This document shows, piece by piece, positions 10,362-19,423 of a DNA stretch of 64,000 nucleotides. Numbering within the stretch: the first letter of the stretch is position 1; the number at the start of each line of letters is the position of its first letter. The DNA comes from JAEZBP01 sp963832725. GTDB taxonomy: Bacteria; Myxococcota_A; Polyangia; Polyangiales; Sandaracinaceae. The position numbers and the translations under genes are program-made. Under the pieces are notes generated by a model, which searched no databases, was not told where the DNA came from, and saw nothing but the letters and a program-made list of their open reading frames with translations. Where the stretch lies: assembly GCA_963832725.1 (NCBI GenBank), contig CAWHVG010000003.1, positions 1,984,001 through 2,048,000 on the forward strand, read 5' to 3'.

Positions 10362-11401
10362 TCAGTGCTGGACGGAGATCAGCTCGACGTCGAAGACGAG
10401 CATGCCCTGCGGGCGGCCGGGCCGGCCCTGGTAGGCCAGCTGCTCGGGGATCCAGAAGCGGCGGCGCTCCCCCGGGACCATGAGCTGAAGGCCCTCGGTC
10501 CAGCCGGCGATGACGCCGTTGAGCGGGAAGGTGGCCGGCTGGCCGCGGCGGCGGCTCGAGTCGAACATGTTCCCGTCGGTGGTCCAGCCGGTGTAGTGCA
10601 CCGTGACCCGATCGGTCGGCCCGGGGTGGTCGGTTCCCTGGCCGGGCTGGAGCACGCGCGAGGCGAGGCCCGAGGCCGTGCGCTGCGCGTTGGCGGGCGG
10701 AGCGGCCACATCGGGCGGCGCCGCGAAGGGATCGGCCGGCGGCGCCTCGGCGGGCTCGATCTCGACCGTCGCGAGGTCGGTCTCGTCCACGCTGCCGCGG
10801 TGGTCGTAGGCCCAGAAGCCGTAGATCGCGCCGATGGCCACGACCACGGCCGCGGCCACCAGGCCCCACGGCGTCTCTTCGGCGGCCGGGTCGGGGCTCT
10901 TGGCGGGCTCGGTGCGAGGCGAGGCCGCGCTCTTGGTCTTCTTCTCGGGTCGGGCCGCGCCCTCCGCACCGGCAGCCGCCGACTTGCGCTTGCCCTTGCC
11001 CTTCTTCTTGCGCTTCTTGGCGCCGGAGCTCGCGTCGGCCTTGGCCGCCTCGTCCGACTTCGACTCGTCCGTCTCGCCATCGTCGCTCGCGTCAGCTGTC
11101 GCCGACTCGGCCGACTTCGAATCGGCTTTCTCGTCGTCGCTGGCGTCAGCCTTGACTCGGCCGACTTCGACTCGGCTTTCTCGTCGTCGCTCGCGGCGGC
11201 GTCCGACTCGGCCGACTTCGACTCGGCTTTCTCGTCGTCGCTCGCGGCGGCGTCCGACTTCGAGTCGGCTTCCTCGTCGGATTTCGACTCGGCCTTCTCG
11301 TGGTCGCCCTTCGCGGCCGCCTCAGCGGCGGTCTCCTCGGCGTTCGTCTCCGGCGCGTCCTCGTCCGGCCGCGTCCCGTCGTTCTCGGCGTCCTTGCTCA
11401 T
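10362..11401 (-). CDS. Membrane-anchored FKBP-type peptidyl-prolyl isomerase with acidic repeat leader (frameshifted)
   Basis: About 346 residues from ATG 11401. The first ~150 are low complexity: repeats of the type SDDEKAESKSAE, then a Lys-rich stretch. One transmembrane helix follows (VAAAVVVAIGAIYGFW). The C-terminal FKBP domain shows VTVHYTGWTTDGNMFDSS, the usual start of the fold, and ends VFDVELISVQ. The isomerase domain should lie outside the membrane, with the acidic leader in the cytoplasm. The frame breaks near 11150, inside the repeats, where one base appears to be missing. It follows the C2 lipoprotein gene on the same strand. Confidence 0.88.
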
Positions 11402-11491
11402 CACGATCCCCTCGATGACGCGCCAGCCTCGCGACGCGTGGCGGAAGAATGCCGCGCGAGCCGGCCGCTGCAAGGCTTCACTGGCGTGGTC

Positions 11492-13091
11492 TCACTGGAC
11501 GGGCGTGAGCCTCACCCGCAGCGTGCCCGTCGTGGCCGGGTTCGCGCCCTCGCTCCGGAGCGGCAGGACCAGCTCGGTCTCCGCCGGACGGAGCGCCGAC
11601 GCCTCCACGTCCGCCACGCCAATCAGCTCGTCGCTGGTGACGTCCTCGTCGTAGACCAGGAAGCGGATCGGGAAGTCCTCGACGCGGATGGCGCCCGGCA
11701 GGACCCGGTCGAAGCGCACCTCGCGCGTGTCGTCGACCGCCGGCGAGCGATCCAGCTCGCGCTGGTGGGGGATCGAGATCACCACGACGTAGGGATCCGG
11801 GTCGCCGCCGACCATGTCCCACGAGCTGCCGCTCGGCGTCTGGTTGGCGATGGACGCGCTCCTCAGCTGCACCCGCACCGCGCGCGGCTGCCCGCCGCCG
11901 CTCGGCTGGACGGAAGTCGTCGCCCCCGACTGCGGCGCCGGCTGATAGGCGACCTGCTGAGGACCGCTCGACGGCGGCACGACCGGCGCGATCCGATAGC
12001 GGAGCGTGGACGGGATGGATGCCTGCGCGCCCGGCGTCACCACGAACGCGCTCTTGCACGTCTCGGACGTCAACGAGATGGACTGCGTCGCCCCCGGCGA
12101 GGCGAGCTCGGTGACCACGTCACCCGGCAACGTCGCGCTGCCCGTCCCGTTCCATGCCGCGTCGAGCCACCGACCGAGCTCGTCGGCGCAGACCCGGCGG
12201 ATGGCCGCGCTCTGCCCTTCCTCGAGCTGCACGTCGAGGGTCAGCGGGCCGGTGTCGGCGGGGATCGGACCGAGCACGTCCATGCCGCCCGGCCAGACCG
12301 ACGAGCGCTCGTTCACCAGCCAGGCGCTGCCCGTGCTCGGCCAGGGGCGCTCCGGGGACTGCCCGCGCGCGAGCTCGCCGAGCATGAAATCCATCTGCTC
12401 GCTGTCGAGGGCGTAGGTGACGGTGAAGCCGGCGGCGAAGCGCTCCTGGAGTCGCTGGGAGCCCTCTTCCGCCGCCTGCGCCCGCGCGCGATCGTCGGCC
12501 GAGCTGCCCGTCATGCCCAGCAGCCCGCCCAGCACCGACGAGAAGAGCCCCGTCGCCTCGGCCCGGACCAACCCCTGCGGGCGGATCTGCGCCGTCACCC
12601 CCGGTGCTGGGCGGAGCCAGACGCTGGCGATGCGGCTGCGCGCGTCGTAGCCGACGTGGAGCGAGGCGGCGAAGGTCGTCGCCGCGTCGAAGCGCAGGTA
12701 CTGGCGGAGGCGAAAGCCCATCGTCTCGCGGTCGAGCCAGGTCCAGCCGCTGCCCGAGATGGCCACCCGGAGGCGACCCTCGACGACGTCGGCCTGGCAC
12801 TGGCGGAATCCACCAGCGGCCGACCGAGGGGTCCAGACCACCCGCCGGCCCGTCGTGACCGTCGTCGCCGGGCAAGCCGATGAAGCTCCCGACCACCTTC
12901 TCGCAGATGCGGGGCGCGAGCACCTCGGCCAAGAGCTCGCTCAGCTCGTCGGCGGTGCCCTCTTCGCCGCCCGCGCCTTCCTGGCATTGCGCCTGCGGCG
13001 CCGGGCCCTCTGGCTGTCGGTCGTAGGCGACGCTCCCGCACCCGCCGGCAACGAGCGTCAGAAGGGCAACCGCGGTGGTCGTTCGAAGCAC
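11492..13091 (-). CDS. Lipoprotein with C-terminal C2-like domain (frameshifted)
   Basis: About 532 residues. The start is GTG 13091, preceded by GGGGAGG. It has a lipoprotein signal (VALLTLVAGGC) with Cys and Gly at +1/+2. The middle is unrecognised. The last ~130 residues look like a C2 beta-sandwich, with GGDPDPYVVV, FLVYDEDVTSDELIG and a closing LRVRLTPVQ. C2 domains often bind Ca2+ and lipid; the Asp residues of the loops are partly present. One insertion, GAATC at 12806-12810, breaks the frame; restoring GATC reads GRWWIRQCQADVV. It sits between pepA and the FKBP gene, all read the same way. Confidence 0.78.
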
Positions 13092-13161
13092 TGGTCCTCC
13101 CCGTCCGAGATGAGCGCGGCGATGATAGCCCGATCGGCGCCGCCCACGTGACGCCATCCGA

Positions 13162-14625
13162 TCACCGCTCTCGGCGCTCGGACCGACGACGCCCGGGCGC
13201 CTTCGCCTTCTTCCCTGCGTACCTTTCTTTGAGGAGCGCCCAGAGCGCGCGCAGGCCCGTAGCGTCGCCCCCCAAGGGCCGGCCCGGCCGCGCATGATCG
13301 CTCCAGGAGAAGATGTCGAGGTGGAGCCAGCGCTCCGTCTCGTCGATGAACTCGCGCAGGAAGAGCGCGGCCGTGATCGCACCGGCGAGCGAGGTGGTCG
13401 CGGCGTTCTTGATGTCGGCCACCCGGCTGTCGAGGTGGCGCCGGTAGCCGCGGTGCAGCGGGAGCCGCCAGACCAGATCGCGCTCCTTGCGCCCGATCCG
13501 GAGCAGATCGTCGGCCAGCTTGCGCTCGGTCGAGAAGAAGGGCGTCAGCTCCGTGCCCAGCGCCACCCGCGCCGCGCCGGTGAGCGTGGCCACGTCGATC
13601 AACAGGTCCGGCTTCTCCCGATCGGCCTCCGCCAGCGCGTCCGCCAGGATCAGCCTTCCTTCGGCGTCGGTGTTCCCGACCTCGACCGTCAGTCCCTTTC
13701 GAGTCTTCAACACATCGAGAGGCCGGTAGGCGCCGGGACCCGGCATGTTCTCCACCGCCGGCACCAACACTCGCAACCGCACCGGCAGCTTCGCGTCCAT
13801 GATCAGGGACGCGAGCCCGAGCACGTGGGCGGCGCCCCCCATGTCCTTCTTCATGCGGAGCATGCTCGACGGCCCCTTCAGATCGAGCCCGCCGCTGTCG
13901 AAGCAGACGCCCTTGCCGACCAGCGTCAGCTTGGGGTGGTCGGGCTTGCCCCAGCGCAGATCGACGAGCTGCGGGGCGCGGGGGCTACCGCGACCGACGG
14001 CGTGGACCAGCGGATACTCGCGCTCGAGCCGCGCGCCGGAGATCACAGTGGTGCGCGCGCCGTGGCGGCGCCCCAGCTCGCGCGCGGCCGCGGCCAGCTC
14101 CGCGGGCCCGAGGTCTTCCGCCGGCGTGTTCACCAGGTCGCGCACCATCCCCACCGCCTCGACCATCCGCCGGACCTCGGGTCGATCGGCGCCGGCCGGC
14201 CAGATCAGCTCCCGCGGGGAGCCGGGCTCGGCACGGGTGGCGTAGCGATCGAACGCGTAGGCCTCGAGCGCCCAGCCAATCGCGGCGTCCGTCGCCTCCT
14301 CGGGCGAGAGCGCCGCGTCGATGCGGTAGCGGCCCGGCGGGAGGCGCTGGGCGGCAGCGGCCCACGACCAGAGCCCGCCCTCCCCCCGGCCGAAGAGCGC
14401 GAAGGAGGGCGCGCCGTCTTCGCGGGGAACCACGAGGACCCGATTCCCGCTCGGCTCGAAGCGACTGGCGGGAACCCAGCGCGCCGTCGTCCCGTCTTGC
14501 TCTTGGAGCCATGCATCGAACCCATCTCGGTCGACGACGATGATGGGGAGCGTGCCAGCGTTGCGGCGCGTGACGAGGGTCTTCAGCACCAAAGCAGTGA
14601 ACCAGCTCGCTTCGATTTCGCGCAA
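13162..14625 (-). CDS. pepA: Leucyl aminopeptidase (M17 family)
   Basis: 487 residues, normal length for cytosolic M17 aminopeptidases. These are two-metal enzymes that remove N-terminal residues from peptides. The family signature NTDAEGRL is intact, and GKGVCFDSGGLDLK carries the active-site Lys and a metal-binding Asp. The reading frame starts with TTG at 14625; GTG at 14589 is an alternative. No clear Shine-Dalgarno decides between them, so the first ~12 residues are uncertain. It is the first gene of a possible pepA / C2 lipoprotein / FKBP run and is divergent from rpoD. Confidence 0.92.
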   Translation of the reverse strand: MREIEASWFTALVLKTLVTRRNAGTLPIIVVDRDGFDAWLQEQDGTTARWVPASRFEPSGNRVLVVPREDGAPSFALFGRGEGGLWSWAAAAQRLPPGRYRIDAALSPEEATDAAIGWALEAYAFDRYATRAEPGSPRELIWPAGADRPEVRRMVEAVGMVRDLVNTPAEDLGPAELAAAARELGRRHGARTTVISGARLEREYPLVHAVGRGSPRAPQLVDLRWGKPDHPKLTLVGKGVCFDSGGLDLKGPSSMLRMKKDMGGAAHVLGLASLIMDAKLPVRLRVLVPAVENMPGPGAYRPLDVLKTRKGLTVEVGNTDAEGRLILADALAEADREKPDLLIDVATLTGAARVALGTELTPFFSTERKLADDLLRIGRKERDLVWRLPLHRGYRRHLDSRVADIKNAATTSLAGAITAALFLREFIDETERWLHLDIFSWSDHARPGRPLGGDATGLRALWALLKERYAGKKAKAPGRRRSERRER

Positions 14626-15019
14626 GCTTCCTGCGCCCTCGACTGGGGACGCCGCGCCGCGTCATCGCACGCGCTCGATTCAATCACGTTCACAATTCGG
14701 TTTTCCGAAGCGTGAAATTCGGCGTGAGGCATGGGTGCACATTTCGTACAACCATGGTACCTTCGGACGTTGGCGCTTTGTCCGCGAGAGCTTGGCTGCA
14801 TGCCCTTCGCGGCGACCGCGAGTCGCCGGGAGCGCGTACGGCTCTTTTCGGATGTGCCTGCACTTTTCGCATGCCGAACGGATCCGACACCGTTCGGCGC
14901 GATGGCTTGGACTGGGAGACGGTCGTGGATCGCACGGCGTGGCTGCGCCGTGACGATCGCGGAGGCGTGCGACTCCGTGCGGGGACCGTCGACGACTGGG
15001 AAAGGGATCGGGCTTGACC
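14626..15019. other. Divergent intergenic region between pepA and rpoD
   Basis: 394 bases with no convincing gene and visibly lower GC than the surroundings, as expected for promoters. It holds a small perfect hairpin (five base pairs, TTTT loop) at 14696-14709. A second inverted repeat, GTAC with a 7-nt spacer and GTAC, lies near 14748-14762. Weak open frames cross it on the + strand, but they lack codon bias and a ribosome site. Both pepA and rpoD promoters should be here; I could not place -35/-10 boxes with confidence. Confidence 0.4.
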
Positions 15020-16834
15020 ATGACCACCACGGCGGGAACGGGCGCGGAGCAGACCGCGCTACCGGACGAGGACGAAGGCGATGACCGTGAGGCGTGTCGC
15101 CGGGAGCTGAGAGCGACCGCTCAGATGGTCGACGCTGTCGTTGCCGCGGGCCGGAGCGAAGGCTTCCTCACGTTCGACGAAGTCACGCGCGCGCTGGCCA
15201 CCGCGCCGCGCGTGGATCGAGCCGTGAACTGGTTGATGAAGCGGCTCACTTCCGAGGGCATCGAGATCCGCGACAGCGACGAGGCCCCGGAATCCCGCGG
15301 GGCCGCGGGCGATCGTCCTTCGGTCATGCCGACGCGGGAAGAGCGTCTGAGCGAGGCACCGAGCGCGGACACAGTCGCGCCTGCCGGCCTGGACCCGATC
15401 CAGGCCTACCTCGGGAAGATGGGCACCCTCTCGTTGCTCACGCGCGAAGGTGAGGTCGAGTTCGCGCGCCGGATCGAGAAAGGGCGGCGGCGCATTCTGT
15501 GGGCGCTGGCGCACTCCTCGGTCCGCATGCCGGAGCTGACCGACCTCATCGAGCGCCTCGAGGAGAACGACATCCGCGTGCGCGACGTGGTCGAGGGCAT
15601 GACCATGTCGACCGAGGATCAGGAGGACGCGGTGCGGCCCGACGCGCTGCGTCATCTCAAGCGTCTCAAGCGCCTCGAGAAGCAGAACCGCCGGCTGATC
15701 AAGGAGCTCGAGGCGGCGCAGCGGATGCCGCGGCGCGCCCGCAAGGAGTTCGAAGACCAGCTCGAGGACAACTGCCGCGCCCGCTTCGACGTGCTCGAAG
15801 CGCTCGGGCTGCACGAACGGCAGCTCGCGCGCATCACCGACCGCCTCAAGGACTACGTGCACCGCCTCGAGAAGGCGGAGACGGAGCTGGCGACGGCGGC
15901 CCAGGGCGTGGGGGTGTCCGGCCGAGGGCTCGAGGAGCGCCTGCCGGGCATCCGGCCCAACGGCGACGTCACGCGCTCGGCCATCCTCCGGGCCGAACGA
16001 GCGGTGAAGGACCTCCATCGCGTGCGCCGCCAGGTCGAGGAAGACGCGGGCCGCCCGTGCGAGATCGTCCGCGCGAACTACCGCGCGCTCCGCCGCGCCG
16101 AGGACGAGGTCGAGGCCGCCAAGGCCGAGATGGTGGAGGCGAACCTCCGGCTCGTGGTGTCGATCGCCAAGAAGTACATGAAGCGCGGGCTGCCTTTCCT
16201 CGACCTCATCCAGGAGGGCAACATCGGCCTGATGCGGGCCGTCGAGAAGTTCGACTACCGCCGCGGATACAAGCTCTCTACCTACGCGTCGTGGTGGATC
16301 CGCCAGTCGATCGCCCGCGCCACCGCCGATCAGGCGCGCACCATCCGGCTGCCGGTCCACGCGTTCGAGCGGCTCAACAAGATGGTCCGGGTCACCCGCG
16401 AGCTGATGGGTCAGCTCGGCCGCGAGCCGACGCCCGAGGAGCTCGCCAAGACCATGCAGATGCCCGTGAACAAGGTGCGGGATCTCTTGGCCATCAGCCG
16501 CGACGCCATCAGCCTCGAGACGCCGGTCGGCAACGACGGGAGCGGGCAGCTCGCCGATTTCATCGAGGACGAGACGGCGGCCTCGCCGATGGACGGAGTC
16601 GTGCACGACGACCTCGAGGCCAACGTGCTGCAGGCGCTCTCCGTGCTCACGCCGCGCGAAGAGAAGATCCTGCGCATGCGCTTCGGCATCGGCGCCTCGG
16701 AAGTGCACACACTGGCCGAGGTCGGCGAGGTCTTCGGGGTCAGCCGCGAGCGCATCCGGCAGATCGAGGCGCTGGCGCTGCGCAAGCTCCGCCAGTCGGG
16801 CAGCGAAGGCGCGCTCCGCAGCTTCGTGGACTGA
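15020..16834 (+). CDS. rpoD: RNA polymerase primary sigma factor (sigma-70, group 1)
   Basis: 604 residues. It has a region 1.1-like domain (about 30-90); region 1.2 (DPIQAYLGKMGTLSLLTREGE); a long Lys/Arg/Glu-rich non-conserved region; region 2 (NLRLVVSIAKKYMKRGLPFL through FDYRRGYKLSTYASWWIRQS); region 3; and region 4 with the -35 helix-turn-helix (VSRERIRQIEALALRKLR). The presence of regions 1.1 and the non-conserved insert marks it as the primary type. ATG 15020 is chosen over TTG 15014. A second paralogue elsewhere in the genome cannot be excluded. Confidence 0.95.
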   Translation: MTTTAGTGAEQTALPDEDEGDDREACRRELRATAQMVDAVVAAGRSEGFLTFDEVTRALATAPRVDRAVNWLMKRLTSEGIEIRDSDEAPESRGAAGDRPSVMPTREERLSEAPSADTVAPAGLDPIQAYLGKMGTLSLLTREGEVEFARRIEKGRRRILWALAHSSVRMPELTDLIERLEENDIRVRDVVEGMTMSTEDQEDAVRPDALRHLKRLKRLEKQNRRLIKELEAAQRMPRRARKEFEDQLEDNCRARFDVLEALGLHERQLARITDRLKDYVHRLEKAETELATAAQGVGVSGRGLEERLPGIRPNGDVTRSAILRAERAVKDLHRVRRQVEEDAGRPCEIVRANYRALRRAEDEVEAAKAEMVEANLRLVVSIAKKYMKRGLPFLDLIQEGNIGLMRAVEKFDYRRGYKLSTYASWWIRQSIARATADQARTIRLPVHAFERLNKMVRVTRELMGQLGREPTPEELAKTMQMPVNKVRDLLAISRDAISLETPVGNDGSGQLADFIEDETAASPMDGVVHDDLEANVLQALSVLTPREEKILRMRFGIGASEVHTLAEVGEVFGVSRERIRQIEALALRKLRQSGSEGALRSFVD

Positions 16835-16991
16835 AGGCTTGGGCCATCGTGCTCTCGCCACGCCTCCGCACGGCGCCTCGAGATCAGATCCGTCTCGCTC
16901 GCGCGACCCGGTTCGGTTTGGCGACGGACCTCGGCCGCGCGCCCGGCCCGCCGGGGAGCTCGCCGGCCGTCTCTGATATCCTCACTCCCAC

Positions 16992-18188
16992 GTGAGCATG
17001 GGAGCCGAGAGCCTCGCCGCGGGGCTGGACACGGAGCAGGTTGCCCGCGTCCTGCTCGACCGCGGCTCGGTACGCGAGGCCTCGGCACTGCTCGCCGGCG
17101 CCGTCGCGCGGGACCACCGCGAGATCGACTGCGCGCGCCTGCTCGACGAAGTTCGCGCCGACAGGAGACCGCCACCGCTCGACCCCGCGCCGCCGCTGAC
17201 CCTGGAGCTGGTCGACCGCTGGATCCGGCGGGGGATGCTGGTCGAGGCGCTGGCGCTCCTCGGCGGCACCGACATGGGCAGCGAGGAGACTGGGCGGGAG
17301 TGGGCCAACCTCCTCGGTGAGCTGCTCGCGCCGGTGCCGGTCGACGCCGAGCCGGCGCTGGTGGAGATGCACGCGAACCTCCTGCGCGGCGGCGCGTCGG
17401 TGGCGCTGGTGCTCCTCGGTGAGCGGGCCGGCCGCGAGCCCGCCCTCCCCGCTTGGGCGATGCGGCGGCTCGAGCTCTTGCACTGGATGCTCTTGGACAA
17501 CGCGCGCACCGCCGAGCGCCACCCCGAGCTGGCGCTCGGCGCGCCGACCGCGCTCGCCACCGCCGTGCGCGAGGCGGTGAACCACCGGAACCTGCGCGGC
17601 GCGCTCGAGGCCGCCCGCGCACGGCACGCGGTCGACCCGAGCGATCCCGATCCGCCGGCCGTGGCTCGCGCGGTGGAGGCGATCCTGCGGGAGATCGAAC
17701 GCCACGCGGACGACGGACTGCACGAGGCGAGGACGCTGCCGATGCTGGGCCGCCCCTCCGCGTCGATGCAGCTCCGGATGGGCAACCTGGAGCAGGCGGC
17801 GAAGGTGTATCGCAGCATCCTCGGCGACGAGCCGAGCGACGCACACGCCGAGTCCATGCTCGGTCACGTGGAAGCGCTCCTGCGCGCCGCGGCCGGTGAG
17901 CCGGTGGTCGACACGTGGGGCGCCGAGACGGTGCTGCACGACGACGACGACACCAGCGACACGGAGCCGCCGCCAGGCCACGACGCGACCAACCGCATGC
18001 CCACGGCGGGTGAGCACGCGGCGCGGTTGATCGCGCTGGGCCAGCTCGAGGAGGCCGAGCGTCTTCTGAGAGGGCTCGCCAGCGCATTTCCCGACGACAC
18101 GGAATGGCCGCGGCGTGTTCGGGAGCTGGCCGCGCTCCGCGACGGCGACGGCAGCGTGTTGGTGCGGGTCATCCGGAGTGTGAAGTGA
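16992..18188 (+). CDS. TPR-like helical-repeat protein
   Basis: 398 residues if the GTG at 16992 is used; ATG 16998 is two codons later. No signal peptide, so probably cytoplasmic. It is helical and Ala/Leu-rich, with TPR-like units near residues 265-300 (LRMGNLEQAAKVYRSIL) and near the C-terminus (ALGQLEEAERLLRGLASAFP). A disordered Asp/Pro-rich linker lies between them. The stop overlaps the start of the receiver-domain gene (GTGA), so the two are likely partners. No enzyme motif is seen. It could be a scaffold for the receiver. Confidence 0.7.
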   Translation: MSMGAESLAAGLDTEQVARVLLDRGSVREASALLAGAVARDHREIDCARLLDEVRADRRPPPLDPAPPLTLELVDRWIRRGMLVEALALLGGTDMGSEETGREWANLLGELLAPVPVDAEPALVEMHANLLRGGASVALVLLGERAGREPALPAWAMRRLELLHWMLLDNARTAERHPELALGAPTALATAVREAVNHRNLRGALEAARARHAVDPSDPDPPAVARAVEAILREIERHADDGLHEARTLPMLGRPSASMQLRMGNLEQAAKVYRSILGDEPSDAHAESMLGHVEALLRAAAGEPVVDTWGAETVLHDDDDTSDTEPPPGHDATNRMPTAGEHAARLIALGQLEEAERLLRGLASAFPDDTEWPRRVRELAALRDGDGSVLVRVIRSVK

Positions 18189-18673
18189 CCGGCACCGGTC
18201 GCCCGCCGCCGCCCGGCTGGACGCCCCCGCCGTCGACCGAGGCGGACGGACGCGCGCTCGTGCTCTACGTCGACGTCGACGACGCGAGCTTCGAGACCTC
18301 GAGCGAGCGCCTGCGCCGCGCGTACAAGCTCGTGCGCGCGCGGCAGGATCGCGAAGCGTGCGCGCTCATCCGCGAGCACCACCGGGATCTCGTGGCGGTC
18401 CTGATGGATGTCGACATGCCCGGCTCGATGCTCGACGGGATCCTGCTCACGCGCGTGCTTCGGGGCCGCGTGCCCGCCCAGGCCGTGCCGCCCTTCGCCC
18501 GCGACCTGCCGGCGCTCGACATCCCCATCGTGCTCGTGACGGCGCGCGAGGAGAGCTACTCCGACCGGGAGATGGTCCGCTACGGCGGCGACCGCTTGAT
18601 GCAGAAGCCGGTCGAGATCCACAAGCTGACGCTCACCCTGACCGAGTGGCACCTCTCGCGCGGCACCGGCTGA
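18185..18673 (+). CDS. Stand-alone response-regulator receiver domain
   Basis: 162 residues: a Pro-rich N-terminal tail, then a single REC domain. The acidic pocket is in VLYVDVDD, the phospho-accepting Asp in LMDVDMPG, the conserved Thr in VLVTAREE and the Lys in LMQKPVE. There is no output domain. A ~15-residue insert (VPAQAVPPFARDLPALD) follows helix 4. It is translationally coupled to the TPR-like protein upstream, and no histidine kinase is nearby, so it probably takes phosphate from an unlinked kinase. It converges on tetR with a 5-base gap. Confidence 0.85.
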   Translation: MTGTGRPPPPGWTPPPSTEADGRALVLYVDVDDASFETSSERLRRAYKLVRARQDREACALIREHHRDLVAVLMDVDMPGSMLDGILLTRVLRGRVPAQAVPPFARDLPALDIPIVLVTAREESYSDREMVRYGGDRLMQKPVEIHKLTLTLTEWHLSRGTG

Positions 18674-18678
18674 GCGGA

Positions 18679-19358
18679 TCAGGCGTCGAGCAGACCGAGC
18701 TGGCGGCCCACGTTCTCGATTCTTCAGAGCGAAGAGCCCGCCCTCGGCGAAGAGCTGGGGCGGCAAGTGCCCCGCGATCTCCTGCCAGACCAGCGAGTGG
18801 ACCTCGAGCCAGGTCAGGAACGCCAGGGTCAGCAGCGTCGGCGGGAGCTCCTCGACCGGGCGGAGCGCGCGGGCCAGGTCGTCCGGCAGCTCGGCGAACT
18901 CCGGTGGGATGCGCAACCGGCCGAGGCGCTCGGCGTCCATCAAGAGCTCGACGAAGGAGCGGATGACGCGGAAGGTCGCCAGGGCGACGCGATCGACGGG
19001 CGCCTTGTAGCCGGGCAACACCGCGCCATGGATGAGGATGTAGTCCTCCGGGTGCGCCAGCGCCCAGCGCCGGTACGAGAACATGAAGGCCTGGTAGCGC
19101 TGCCCGAGAATCGTCGCGATCGATGCCCTCGAGAGCGCTCTCGGTGACCTCGCAGAGCTCCGAGTACGCGTCGACCACCAGCGCCGTGACCAGCTCGTCG
19201 CGGTTGTCGAAATAGCGGTAGAGCGCGGGCGTCGTCATCTCCAGGCGGCGGGCGATGCGGCTCAACGAGAGCGCCGCCGCGCCTCGCTCCGCCACGTGCT
19301 CGCGGGCGATGCTCTTGATCCGCCGGATCACCTCCGACCGTCGAGACTCGTCGCTCAT
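18679..19358 (-). CDS. TetR/AcrR-family repressor of the adjacent RND operon (two frameshifts)
   Basis: About 226 residues from ATG 19358. The N-terminal helix-turn-helix is clear: SLSRIARRLEMTTPALYRYF. The C-terminal half (DYILIHGAVLPGYKAPVDRV) resembles the WHG-type TetR ligand domain. The frame breaks twice: GAATC at 19108-19112 (restored DDLGQRYQAFMFSYRR) and GATTC at 18718-18722 (restored KIENVGRQLGLLDA, then stop). It is the last gene of the adaptor-permease-regulator operon, which fits autoregulation of efflux. The inducer is unknown. Confidence 0.9.
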
Positions 19359-19423
19359 CCACCCGAGCCTACGCGATCGCCGACCCGAACGCCTCTCCCA
19401 AACGGCCCGCGCCGATGGGCCAC

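Noticed and set aside
14712..15017. Possible small gene upstream of rpoD
   Set aside because: No ribosome site, poor codon bias and no recognisable motif; more likely promoter DNA.
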